From the NCBI GenBank assembly GCA_963978895.1, contig OZ022246.1, positions 22,075,577 through 22,139,576 on the forward strand: a DNA stretch of 64,000 bases, read 5' to 3'. The notes beneath the pieces are model-generated. The model saw only the letters and a list, made by a program, of their open reading frames with translations. It made no database searches and was not told where the DNA came from. This stretch comes from Erpobdella octoculata (Eukaryota > Annelida > Clitellata > Hirudinida > Erpobdellidae). The translations under genes were made by a program, and so were the position numbers. This document shows, piece after piece, positions 1-25,067 of this stretch; position 1 is the first letter of the stretch; each line of letters opens with the position of its first letter.

Positions 1-290
1 TGTTATATAGGTAGTTGACAGATCTGTGTTAGGTCATTCCATGGATATCTATGCGGATCATTCATTTCCATTGGGAAATCCTAGATCCGTTAGCTGGAAA
101 TAACTTATTTGTTGTCGATGCGGCAGCCAGAGCCAGCTTCTTCATATCGGCCGAGAAAGAAAAGAACATTTTTTTCTGAAGACCAACCCAGATGCAGTTT
201 CTAGTATCTAGTACCAACAAGAGTTGATCGTGTGCTACAGTTGGCTGCCATTTACGGTGAATGATTCACTGGACACTCGCAAGTGCCATT
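1..290. other. Intergenic, no gene seen
   Basis: I see no coding pattern or recognisable repeat here. It is the left flank of the hAT element that begins at 291 and ends with that element's target duplication GTGCCATT (283-290). Confidence 0.5.
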
Positions 291-2014
291 CAGGGACGAA
301 AATGGCGGGGAGCATTTGCCCCCCCCTGATTTTTGAAATTTGAATTTTTTTCTAGGGTGTATATTATTACTTGACCTAGTGATGATTCAATGCGTATTGG
401 AATCCTTCTGGCGTGTGTAGACAATTTGCCCACCCTTGATTTCCAAAATTTAATTTTTTTTTCACCTAGAGTTTATTATTTAAATTGTTAGTTTTAACTT
501 TACTTAACCTCGTGATGATTGAATGCGTATTGGAATCCTTTTCGCGTGTGTAGACAATTATATATCTGAGCTCGATGCTAGATTTACCAATAAATGCAGA
601 GTAATAAATTGTGTATCAGCGTTGGTCTAAAGCTTAGCTGTTTTCTGTGCCAAAACACAATCAGCGAACTAACGGAACTTTACCCTATTAGTGGTATTGA
701 TAAAATGTTGATTCCATCATAGCTGTCTACATCAAAGTTATTAGTATTTATTACACAAAAATAAAACAAAATTCTACACATCCCATTTTGGACATCTTTT
801 TTACTAATCCTGTACTTGTCCTTGCAAAATGATTAAATCATTCACGCCATTTATACCAGCGGCGGATCTAGAAATTCGTGGGGTGCACTCCAGACAGAGG
901 CGTGAATTGGGGAGGGCTGAGGGGGAAAACGGCCCCCCTCAAGATTTTTCCACCAAATAAAAAAATATCATTTCTAGCTCACCCATGATTAATTATTTAG
1001 ATTAGTTGATAAAAGCAGTATTTATCATACTTTTTGAATTATATCTACCTAGTTATATCGCATGAACTTTAGCCCCGTGTATCTGTCCTAGCTTGACGAA
1101 CGATTAGCATTATTCTTATCCTACCCGGTTGTTTAAGCTTTCTTACCAAGCTTTTTCCAATTCCCTTTAAATTATTTTTATTAGCTCACACACGATTGAG
1201 TATTTAGATTAGTTGATGAAAGCAATATTTATCATACTTGTTGACAGTTGTTGATTAATATCCAATTAGTTAAATATCTGCTATTATTTTCCAGTCTTTT
1301 AGTACCTATTTTCAGTCTATTTAATCTTAATGATTCAGTGGACAATTTTGAAAAAATGAAAGAATGTTGATACCTTTTGTTACATTCATAATTACGTTTT
1401 TTGTTTGCATTCAGTATCAAATAAAAGTTAAATTTTTTAACTGTTTTTAACTAATTTGATGTTTTATATAAAATAACAACATACAAATGTATATTCGGAT
1501 AGTCATTTTTGTTTGAAGATTCTCTGAGTTAAATTTGAAAAATCTTCGCCCCCCTCAACATTTTGCTAAATCCACGCCTCTGACTCCAGACATTTTTCAC
1601 ATTCTCTTTAAAAAAAAAACTGATGACCGGTTAGGGGTAGTCAGAAGTATTTTTCTACTGCCATTTTCCAAAAATAGGTATTATACCCAAAAATGCATCT
1701 CTCCAACCTTTCCTGCTTGTACATATTATAATATTGATAAATATTTATATAGATATAAAAGGTAATGTGTGTGTGAAAGCATTCGTTTATTATATCCAAG
1801 CCGCAGGAGCAACATTTGGCATGCAGGTAGACTTCGTTGATAAGACAATTTTGAAAAATTTAATAAAAATCTGTTATTTATTTGATGTTTCATAGGCAAA
1901 AAAGAAACAAAACGAAGCAAAAAATCACCGGACAACACTGGGTAAATCTGTCAGTAAGCTATCTAATGGCGGAAAAATTCCCCCCCTCTGGAAAATGAGG
2001 AATTTACGTCCCTG
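291..2014. mobile_element. Non-autonomous hAT element (outer, host of a nested element)
   Basis: The ends are short inverted repeats: CAGGGACG at 291 and CGTCCCTG ending at 2014. The 8-bp sequence GTGCCATT flanks both sides (283-290 and 2015-2022), which is the target duplication length of the hAT superfamily. No transposase is readable inside, so this is a MITE-like derivative. Roughly 690 bp of its length is a second hAT inserted at 895. An internal direct repeat is visible: a segment around GATGATT..AATGCGTATTGG at about 381-430 recurs at about 512-560. Confidence 0.75.
895..1582. mobile_element. Nested non-autonomous hAT element
   Basis: The element starts CAGAGGCGTG and ends CACGCCTCTG, and is flanked by ACTCCAGA on both sides (887-894 and 1583-1590). 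It is 688 bp long with no readable transposase. It sits inside the 291-2014 element and is therefore younger than it. A segment around TATTTAGATTAGTTGATNAAAGCA occurs twice inside (about 990-1035 and 1195-1240). Confidence 0.8.
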
Positions 2015-2027
2015 GTGCCATTTAACA

Positions 2028-2359
2028 CAGTGGAGTAGCGAGGGTATCTGGCGCCCGGGGGCAAGGTGTAAAAAATGCGCCCCCATCTTCCACTGTCATC
2101 CCAATTAGACGATCAAAATCGAGGGAACCAAAGGCACCCACGCTATATCCGGGGCTTGGTGAGCCCCCTTCCTAAGAAAATTTTGGAAATCCCTTGTGTG
2201 AAGTGTGAAATAGTGCAAAAATGCAATTTTTTAATTTTACATGTTCAAAAATGACTAAACTTTGGTGAAATTGTTGTCTTTCCTTTTGTTTTTTGGGGCC
2301 CCCAAAGCCTGGCGCCCGGGGGCAGATGCCCCTCCCTGTCCCCCTCCGCTACGCTACGG
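2028..2359. mobile_element. Probable small hAT-like MITE
   Basis: It begins CAGTGGAGTAGCGAGG and ends CCTCCGCTACGCTACGG. Flanks are ATTTAACA (2020-2027) and ATTCAACA (2360-2367), a target duplication with one mismatch. GC-rich CGCCCGGGGGC blocks lie near both ends. It abuts the right target duplication of the 291-2014 element. The right terminus has decayed, so this is less certain than its neighbours. Confidence 0.55.
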
Positions 2360-3284
2360 ATTCAACATATTCCAATCCCCCAAAAACCTTTGCGGGCTTC
2401 CAGATAAATTTTTAAATAAAACATTTGATATGAGAAAATTACCTGGGAAAGTTGCGAAAAGTGCCTATGACTACCCCCGCCCCCCAGCCATCAGGTTTTT
2501 TAGAAAGTAAAAAAGAAAGTGTTTAAAATATTTATAAAAAATTTTGCCCGCCTTTTGCAAGAACTGAGCCCCCCTCTAAGAAAAATGTAGAGCCCCCTCT
2601 TGCAAGTATATACTGATCACTCAGGAAAATCTGACTGGCTACGCGATTGAACACATTCAGTGACATTCACCATACCATAGGTAGTCATTCACAAGTGTCG
2701 TTCGAGCAGCGTTGTGTTGCGAGTTGATCATTTGTATAATAAAAAAGATAAAATAGTGATATAAATTGCGTTATATCTTACACAAAGTTAGTTGGTTTTT
2801 TCGATAAATTTCTGATTTTTTTTTTTTATAGCAGACAAGACGACGTTTTTTTGCCTCAAGTTACTATCTTAAACTCTAAAGAAAAACAACCTCACAATGA
2901 AAGTTTTAAATTTTCATAAAAGCTTTGCATATTTGATATAAAAATCTCTTCAAAAGTTAGAAAACAAAATCTTATTGCTTCGCCATCTTATTATTTCGCG
3001 CCATTTCTTCTGCGTAGTTCCGTTGTGAGTGTGTCGCCCTCGGCAGGCTACCTACTTGCTATACCGTGATAGTTTACTGATTTCTACGAACGTTTGTGTC
3101 CGCGAACAAAGCGGAGTATTAAAAGTATTCCGACTGTTGCTGGTTTAATTGAGTTTATAAGTTTTTTGTCGGCACACGTTACTGTTGATAAGTTTCAGTC
3201 ATTTGTCTGCTCGCATATAATTTTAAAACTACTCCGCTTTTTATAGTTTCGTTTCAAAGTCAGAATTTCGAGGTAATTGTTGCA
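2360..3284. other. Spacer and probable 5' region of the intermediate-filament gene
   Basis: The first 250 bp contain C-rich pieces (around 2470-2490 and 2570-2600) that resemble decayed repeats. From about 2700 the sequence is low-copy looking and probably holds the promoter and 5' UTR of the gene starting at 3285. I could not fix a TATA box or a transcription start. Confidence 0.35.
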
Positions 3285-6200
3285 ATGGAGCAGACGTTTG
3301 TAACCAGCAAGCGCATTTCTGGCTCGTCGCCTTCGCCTAAAAGTGCGGAAAAGTCTCTTGGAGATGATGCCACAATTGGAAGCAGCATCGGCTACAAGTC
3401 TTCAATTGCTCCAAGAAATTTAATTATTCAAAGAAACTCATACAGCGGCAACTTGACCTCGAGTACGAGTCCAAACAGCAGCTCTCTTGCCAGACAAAAG
3501 TTGGTTTGATAACTTTTAATTTTATCTTGTATTTGCTGATATTATGGGATGAAAGTCTAAAATTGTTTTCTCAGGATTTCTGGAGCTCATTATGGTGTCG
3601 TGACTTCGGTCAATGTTCCTTCCATCAGTTCTTTTGCTCTCATTTCGTCAACTGGAGTGAATGCTGTTAAACAATCCAGTAGTAAGGAGAAGAGAGACAT
3701 GCAAGACTTGAATGAAAGGTTCTTATAAATTTTTATTGAAACTAAAATTTATTTAAATCAGTTTCAAATTGTTTGTCGATAATGTCATGAAAAATTTCAG
3801 AGTTTCTAAGTAGTGTGTTTGAGGATGAAATTAATAATTCACCAGCAAATATTATTAATTTTCGAGTCATTTCAGTTTTTAGGTGTTGTATGGTAAAACG
3901 TATGTTTCGTGTGTTGTTTAGGTTAGCTAGCTACATCGACAAGGTGAGGTTTTTGGAAGCTCAAAACAAAAAACTGAGCGATGAATTGGAGAAATTGAAG
4001 GCAAAATGGGGCAAAGAAACCTCACAGGTTTGTTTGAATTTTATTCAAACAAATTAAACTTTTTAGAGATAAATTTTATTGGAGGTTTGACTATTTGTGT
4101 AAATGAATTGAGCTCGAGTGGAGTTTTTCTTAAACCAATAACATAATTTTGATTTTAATAATACCACATGCATCGATGTTTATCAAGCATTTTATTTATC
4201 GTAAAATTATTTGTTTTAAAATGCTAGGCTATTAGATATTTTACCTTATATGGAGCCTTTTATATTTTTAATTGCTGCTCTTGAGTTTTATGAAGTTTAT
4301 TAATTGATGTATATTTTATATTGAAATATATTCATGAGTTGAACTTTTCAAGTTAATATGTGTATATATATTAATCCACAAAAACATTTATAAATACAGC
4401 AAAACTTTGCATAAATAGGTGTATAAATACAGCAAAACTTTGCATAAATAGATGTACAAATACAGCCAAACTTTGTATAACTAGTTTTTGAAACTAAAAT
4501 CCATTAAGATTAAAGCCATGTACCAAGAGGAGCTGGATCAGGCAAGGAAGTTGATGGAGGACGCTACAAGAGGCAAAGCCAAGCTGGAACTCCACATTTC
4601 TTCTCTGAGGGAAGAATTTAGTGAAATCAGCCAAAAGTATTGATTTGTGTTGTGTTTCTCTGATCTGAGTTTTGTTGTTGTTATGTTTTAAATATCGTTT
4701 ATTTTATCTATTTATTTATAGAATATTTAGATTACTGTTTTTCCTAAATGCAATTTACCTTTTTTATCGACAATTTCATTTAATTCCTAATTCAAATTGT
4801 AATGGATTGTACGATTATAAACGCCAAAAACGACGATTAAAATCAACCCCAAATATGTAAAAAAAAACCAGATATCTGGAGGCCAATCAGATGATAGAGA
4901 TGAAAAAAGATCTTACCGAGAAGCAGAATCGCCAGCTGGCAGATTACGAGGCGGAGTTGAACTTGCTGAGGAAAAGATTGGAAGGCGTCGAAGCAGACCG
5001 GGCCAGAGACAAGAGGACTCTGGCGAGCTTGCAAGAAAGTCTCAACAAAACCAGAGTGGTTGGTCAATTATTATTTCAAAAATAGTTCGAGGAATGATTC
5101 ATCCATTTATTACCTAACAATAGGCGGAGTCTCAGGCAGTCATGGTTTTCATTGGCCAGATAAAATTTCTGGCTCTATGTGTTTATATTTGCTTATACCA
5201 CAACACCAAATGTTTGTACATACACCTTTCACTGATTTTTAGCTCACATACATGTATGTATCTCTGGTTTGTATCAATCCTTTTAAACATATGACACATT
5301 TTAACGGATTCTTAAAAACCAGTTCTTTTTCAAAGTGTAGTTATGTTTCTTATGAACTGCAAATTTATTGGTTTTCGATGATTTTCGAAGGCTCTGGACG
5401 ACGAGACACTGAGATATATCGACTCGGAGAACAGGAGGCAGACTCTGCACGAGGAAGTTGAGTTTATGAAAACCATCCACGAACAGGTTTGTAACTTGAG
5501 ATTGCGTCCGTATTTTATTTTATCTAATATAATAAAAAGTTATATAAGTTTACACGTGATAAAATGGCAGCCAGCCGCAAGATAAAATTTTGCCGGGAAT
5601 TAATTTAAAACTCCAAACTGTATAAAAATAAACATTATACTTTTGAAACAGAACAAAATGAAATTATAATAGTACTTTTTTATATCAATTTTGTTATTTT
5701 TGATTGCAATAAAAATAAATAGTAATTTTATTTAATTTTTGGTTAATAAATTTTATTAATTGATTTGTTAATAATTTAATTAATTCTTTAATAATTTAAT
5801 TGATTCATTAATAAATTTTATTCAATTGATTGCTTAATAATTTATTTAATTGATCTGTTAATAAATTTTATTTTATTAATTACTTCAAATATTTCATCGC
5901 TTAAAACTCACGACATATCTATCAATAAAATTGAAATTCAAAATTAATCATTGAAAAGTCTAAATATAAAATAATATAATTACATATTTGTTTGTCTCAT
6001 AAGTTTCACGTGAGCTGCATGCTGAATTCAAATCAAGTGAATGAATGTGGTGCTTTTAGTCATTATTTGGAAGAGATTTTTATGTTCATATTATAATAAT
6101 TGTTTATTTGTTGTTTTGTTTCATTATTTTATTAATTTTAAGCTTCTTTTTATAGCTTAATAAAATAAAAATTGAGTTAAAACTTGTTTAAATCCGATAG

Positions 6201-9008
6201 GAAATGAAAGAATTGACTGCTCTTGCTTACAAAGATTCAACAGCCGAAAACAGAGAATATTGGAAAACAGAAATGGGACAAGCATTGAGAGAGATTCAAC
6301 TCATGTACGATGAAAAGTTAACTGCCATGAAGAATGAAATGGAAGGATATTATAACCTCAAGGTGATTTGTAATGTAATAATTGTAATGATATAACTGTG
6401 GATATTATAACCTCAAGGTGCTTTGTAATGTAATAATTGTAATGATATATAAAAGGTACTTTGTAATGTAATAATTGTAATGATATATAAAAGGTGCTTT
6501 GTAATGTAGTAATTGTAATGATATAACTGTGGGTGGGACTTCAGTCGATTCTTGTCAGTGCAACCTGGGAATACATTCTAAATCCTAAACAATGTCATGT
6601 AAATTTAATCAAATTATTATCGGTTAGGAACTTGTTTGTTTTGTGGGAATTTTAAACCAAACGTTTTTCCGATGAATTAAAACGACTGGTTGAATTCTTT
6701 CTAATTTTAGTCTCTTTATAGAGTTTGTTAAGCATTTTAAAAATACAGTTTGTCTGCTTGAATAGTGTTTTGTGTGCATTCTCGACCCATCCAGGTACAA
6801 GAATTGAAAACGGGTGCAACCAGGCATTCCATCGAAACGAGTCATTCCAAAGAAGAGACAAAGAGGCTGAGAACTCAATTCAACGAATTGAAAGATCGCT
6901 TTACTGATTTGGAAGCCAAGGTGAGGGAGAAAATTGTGATTCAGCTATAATTTTTGTTTGTTTTTTTTTTAATTTAAATAGTAGCTATTTAATAGAGAGT
7001 GGCATTAATACTTTAGAATTCCCAACTTCAACGTGATCTGGAATCTGCCAGGAGAGAGTCCGATCTCAGAGAGAAAGAACTCACCGATGACAACGATTGC
7101 CTGAAGGTTGATCTAAGTAAGATGAAGGCAGAGATGGAATCCATGCTGTTTGAACTGCAGAACATCTTGGATGCAAAGCTGGGTCTCGAACTGGAAATTG
7201 CTGCTTATAGAAAACTTTTGGAGGGAGAAGAGAGCAGGTTGGTGTTGAATGTTGATCACTATCTCAGATTTAAAGTTTGAGTTACCTTGAAATGTTGTAT
7301 AGGATTAATTACGGTTGAGTTACCTTGAAATGTTTTATAGGATTAATTACGGTTGAGTTACCTTGAAGTGTTGTATAGGATTAATTACGGTTGAACGGGG
7401 CTTGGACTTCAACAATTTTTTGAGGATTCTAGAACAAAATCAGAAAATTATTGATTGAATTAAAGTTTTGATTAATTTTTTGAATGTAATGTCTTGTAAA
7501 TTCATTAAAACAGATCTAGTTTGAAAAACATCGTTGATAGTTACTGCTCTGTTTACGGAGGCAATGATTCCAACTCTCCGGGCGGAAGTGCACATTCGGC
7601 CGTAGGTGGAAGTGCCTACGAAGCATTTCCTTCCAGCTATCAAGGCTACTCGGCAGGAAGCCCCTCGTCCGCTGGAAAGAGCGTGACGGAACTTCGCGGT
7701 TCCGGCTCGGAAAATGCTGGTTAGTCGTTCGGTCGCTGTTTTGTTATTAGATGTTTTCCTGCAGGAGAAATAATTGTTTTTACTTAACGTTATTCCAGTT
7801 TCTCCAGCAAGACCATCTCCGCTTTTAAAAGGCGAACTGTCGGCAAGGACTACGTACCAGAAGACTGCAAAAGGAGCTGTTTCCATTTCGGAATGTTCAA
7901 CAGATGGCAGATATCTCGTCGTGGAAAACACTGGCCGCAAAGTGTTTATCTTATATTATTTGTTTCTTATCTTCAGATTATATTTAATCTTTCTTTCGAT
8001 TAATCTTTTTTACATAATATGTTACAGTTATGTTTCTTAATGGTTTGTAGTTTGTATGAGCTCAGTTGGTTTATTGAATATTTCATTGGTTGTGTAACAA
8101 ATAATGCAGCTTAATTTGGAATAAAGTTATACACAAACACTGAATCATAATTATAATAATTTATTCTACTTCCATTACAGGCGGAGAACATCGGGGGCTG
8201 GAAAATCGTTCGACTGGCCGATGGTCGTAATGCAGTGGAATTTGCTTTCAAAGAGGGTTTCATGTTGGATGCCACATCAAAGATTAAGGCAAGCGATTTT
8301 TTTTAGCTTTCGCTTGCTGTTTGATGATCTTTCACGCTTTAAAAGATATTTCTGATTTTGTTTTCTGATAATCTATTGGAATTAATATTGGAATTAATAT
8401 TGGAATTAATATGGAATTAATATGGAATTAATGTTGGAATTAATATTGGAATTAATATGGAATTAATATGGAATTAATATGGAATTAATATGGAATTAAT
8501 AATAATATGCTTTAAGTTTTACCACTACTCTCTTTGTCGAGTATGAGGTTTCTCTTAATGTGAAGCAATACAACTTTCAAATTAATGTTTTTGTTGTTTC
8601 TATTAGTTTGGATTTTTTAATGTATGATTGTCATCTTTTATATCAATGATTTCTTCCATTTAATGACATTAATGTTGCAATGTCATTTCAACTAGTCGTA
8701 TTCAAGAGTTGCATCAGATGTATCATACAAACGATTATAATCACTCAGGTCTGGTCTCATGGATGCAAGCCGGAATCAGGTGCGGAAAAAGACCTCGTCT
8801 GTGACGGGGCTCGCTGGGACGTAGGTGCGAACGTGGCCACCAGGCTGTTCAACACGGCTGGCGAGGTTGGTGCTGGTGGTGACATTTTTATGTCATTATA
8901 CGTAACTTCCATACAATAATAATAATAATAATAATAAATATGATTATTGTTATGATTTTAATTTTTTAGGAACGTGCCACTCACTTGCAGATAACTACGT
9001 ACGTGTGA
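3285..9008 (+). CDS. Cytoplasmic intermediate filament protein with lamin-tail domain (protostome type)
   Basis: Structural protein that should form 10-nm filaments. Exons: 3285-3499, 3575-3718, 3922-4027, 4509-4636, 4872-5058, 5391-5486, 6201-6362, 6795-6920, 7017-7237, 7514-7719, 7799-7941, 8181-8288, 8749-8865, 8970-9008; 665 residues. Residues 1-116 are a Ser-rich head. The rod runs from LNERLASYIDKVRFLEAQN (about 117) to EIAAYRKLLEGEE (about 460), so its length matches lamins, with the extra coil-1B heptads that vertebrate cytoplasmic filaments lost. A Ser/Gly linker follows, then a lamin-tail domain (about 530-660: VVENTGRK, GGWKIVRL, VWSHGCKP). No nuclear localisation signal or CaaX box is seen, and the C-terminus is LQITTYV, so a cytoplasmic protein is more likely than a nuclear lamin. 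Intron 12 uses a GC donor (AAG|GCAAGC at 8288). Confidence 0.93.
4390..4490. repeat. Tandem repeat, 33-bp unit, about 3 copies
   Basis: The unit contains CAGCAAAACTTTGCATAAAT and is repeated about three times in the third intron of the intermediate-filament gene, the last copy diverged. Confidence 0.7.
6350..6530. repeat. Tandem duplication that includes the exon 7 splice donor
   Basis: The exon end and donor (GATATTATAACCTCAAG|GTG at about 6346-6365) recurs at about 6401-6420, followed by two shorter copies ending AAAAGGTA and AAAAGGTG. Each is followed by TTTGTAATGTARTAATTGTAA. The intron therefore carries several donor-like sites. Confidence 0.75.
7280..7395. repeat. Tandem repeat, 38-bp unit, 3 copies
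   Basis: Three near-identical copies of a unit that starts GAGTTACCTTGAAATGTT lie in intron 9 of the intermediate-filament gene. Confidence 0.8.
8375..8505. repeat. Short tandem repeat, GGAATTAATATT-like
   Basis: About ten copies of ATTGGAATTAAT or its shorter form ATGGAATTAAT lie in intron 12, the GC-AG intron. Confidence 0.8.
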
Positions 9009-22175
<13,167 letters not shown>

Positions 22176-22330
22176 ATGGTTACTGTTTACAAAAAAATAA
22201 TAATTTGCTGTAACACATTATTAAGCAAACATTGCAGTTGTTTTTTACAACTGCGATTTATCATATATATGTTGAAACTGGAAACTTATTGGTTAAATTA
22301 GGATTAAATGGCAATATGTTACAATAGGTT

Positions 22331-22437
22331 CAGTGGCTTCTATCCCCCCCAAGTGGCCGGGCTCAATTCCTCCCCTATGTAGCTAAGCTTTCCCCCCCTC
22401 CTCCAGGTTGCGACCGCCATTATTTTTAGTATTTCAC

Positions 22438-22521
<84 letters not shown>

Positions 22522-23693
22522 GAAATACATATAATTTGAGTTTTAACACACTTTTTTGTTCTTTCTATACACATTTTCCTCAACAATTCGTCTAATTTCG
22601 GTATAATACCCAAACACAGAAAAACAACACACGTTAATATTGAAAAAATCTAAATCTAAATTTATTTAATTAAAAGTTTCTTTAGCGGTTTTGATGTTGC
22701 AGCAAATCTATCAATGATTTTATCTACAAGAATGTTTTCCAAAATGTCTTTTTCTGAGGCAAGTATTAATAATGAAGAGAACCAATCATCCAACATTGAG
22801 GTCCTTAACAATTTTAATGGTTATATAAACGTCCGGGGAACGAACATTATCCGCCGGACGTTCCCCGTGTAACAATTTGCAAAATATAATAAGAACTACT
22901 AGACTAAATTTTTAACTATTAACTATAATTATCAGTAAAAAATAGTTTTAATGGAATTTCTGAGATGGAATGGAAAATGTCCTACATTCAATACGGCTGT
23001 GTATGTATGTATGTATGTATATATGTTTGTGTAAATGCTAAAACTTTTCGTAACTCTGTAAGTTGGCGCAGAAATCGCAAAACCACAAAAATATGCGTTG
23101 ATGTTTAAAAATCCGTCTCAATTGTTCAAAATTATTTCTTTTACAATGATAAGGTAAGCTAACCTAGTGCATTTAAAAGCGTGATGCTTTCGACAATGCT
23201 CCATCCATTTATCAGATCGAACCAGGTTCCCGCAGGCTAACTCGCAACAACGTAACTTAAACTTGGATTTTTCTCGCGGCATACTCTTTTCTTTAACAAA
23301 GTAAACAAATTGTGAACAAGAAGGAGTCAGAAAGAGTCAAGTTTATTTTATATAGCCGTCATCAGTCGTAGAACTTATCAGCATTCATGGGCTTCAGCAT
23401 AAATTATGTTCCATGTCCATTCGGTTGCGGCTACATCGTGAAGCGTATTAGATGAGCTATATGAAAGATAAGATGGACATTAAATGGTAATTAACGAATC
23501 TCGAGTCAACGTTGAGAAGCCACACGACGTCTCACGACTCTCACGTCATTTAGATATATTCTTTAGGTTCAATCGAAATTTCGAAATGGATGGATTTGTA
23601 AACTTTTTTCCTTACCCCCTTTTATTTTTTTCTTCCCCCCCTGTTTTTTGCCGGGCGAAGCTGCGCCCGGCTGTATAAGGATAGAAGCCACTG
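22331..23693 (-). mobile_element. hAT deletion derivative, complete copy
   Basis: Terminal inverted repeats are CAGTGGCTTCTATCC (22331) and its inverse ending at 23693. The 8-bp duplication AATAGGTT flanks it exactly (22323-22330 and 23694-23701). The minus strand encodes remnants of a transposase: a BED-like zinc-finger start (about 23265-23160, MPREKSKFK-like) and the end of the hAT dimerisation domain (about 22800-22680). It carries a TA tract (22441-22516) bracketed by GTATTTCACCTT and AAGGTGAAATAC, and a subterminal palindrome GCCGGGCG-N6-CGCCCGGC (23650-23671). A segment at about 22815-23120 is absent from the related copy at 62754 and may be a secondary insertion. Confidence 0.92.
22441..22516. 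repeat. (TA)n tract inside a hAT element
   Basis: TA dinucleotides bracketed by a perfect 12-bp inverted repeat (22429-22440 and 22517-22528). The related element at 62754 has the same arrangement on its inner side. Confidence 0.9.
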
Positions 23694-23701
23694 AATAGGT
23701 T

Positions 23702-25067
23702 AGGATGTTTGTTGCTTGTTTTCTCTGTGTTATTGCTCTTTAACAAATGTTACTCAAAATTTATTTCAGTGCTAGTTTGATATTAGCAACTTTAATGATC
23801 CGAACATTCGTTTAAGTGTAGCGTGGACACACAATACTCTGGTCGTGTCACCGAACTTGAGTGTTGTCGTATTTTAATTTTGCATTGATTTATGAATCAA
23901 TTTTTTGTTGTATTCAACTGATTCCACTGGAATCTGGAAAGTTATTATTTGTTGAAATTTTGATTTACAACATCTTTTGACCTTGAAGACATATATTTTT
24001 TCTCAATAGTTTATGTTCACACCACATCCCGTGTTTTAAAACTGAAATAGTAGTAGATATGAAATACCAAGGTATAACCTATTTCCTGTCACAAGTCATA
24101 ATTTATTATAGTTTTCTCTTACTTTATCTGAAATTGAAACTGACTTCGAATCTAACCGTTTGATGGACAAACAATTAGGCCCATCTTCAAACCGAACTTG
24201 TTCTTTAATCAGCCGATAAGATTGACGGACACGCTGTTTCAGGTTACAACACTACTAAGTGATTACACCTACCCAAAAATAACAAAAGTAAAGTATTTAT
24301 CTCAGTGAAAGTTAATCTATTAATTAGGGTAAAGTAAGGTAAAATGACCTTGAGGCAAAGAGAACTTAGCTAGCCTATATTTTTGTATTAACAAAAGCTT
24401 TAAGGTTTACTTTGTTGTTGACTACACATGTGATTAAAAGCAATATTGGACAAGATTTTGACAAATAAATTGAAAACAGTTGGAAATGATGTGGTTTTCA
24501 ATACAAAAACAGGCAGGGTTGATGAATGCTTGTATTCACATTTCACAGGCTGTGAAAGCAGCCTTTCTAGTTACAGATAATTTGAAATATTCAACAGGGG
24601 AGAATCCGGACTCTCTTTTTGCTATAAAAAAAACCACGTCATTTAGCTTTTTTTTTTATAATAGTTTATAGCACGTCATGTAGCACTTTATAGGCAGCTA
24701 CATGGTCAAAACGTCTGGGTTTAACGATTTGCCTAGGGTACAAATTAAAATTTTTACAAAGTCAAATTTATTGCTTAAAATTTTGTGAAATATATTAATA
24801 TTTAGATTTATAAAGCTATTTTAAAACTAGTTATTATTGTTTTTCTATATTACATATTTCTATATCTATTGTCTTTCATACAAGTAGTTGATAATGTGGC
24901 TGATGACAACTTCCTTTTCTAAAACTCGTGGGCATGTTTGCGCCTTGCGGTTTTGGGATCGTGTCTATGATCTAATTATGATTGATTTATTTTAGATCAG
25001 CTGGTTTAGGATTGTTAAGTTAATAAATTGTTTGTTCGATTGTGCATCTATTTAATAATTTTTATAG
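23702..25067. other. Intergenic, low-copy looking
   Basis: No coding exon is recognised. It lies between the convergent 3' ends of VAV and the FLVCR-like gene and immediately precedes the snoRNA cluster, so it could include a non-coding host transcript. I cannot show one. Confidence 0.35.

Noticed and set aside
7440..7940. 166-codon minus-strand frame
   Set aside because: It is antisense to exons 10 and 11 of the intermediate-filament gene, which match the family in the plus frame.
3285..9008. Nuclear lamin
   Set aside because: The tail has a lamin domain, but no nuclear localisation signal or CaaX box is present and the coil 1A sequence is of the cytoplasmic protostome type.
24897..24975. 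Fifth C/D-box snoRNA (box C CTGATGA)
   Set aside because: No box D at a suitable distance and no terminal stem.
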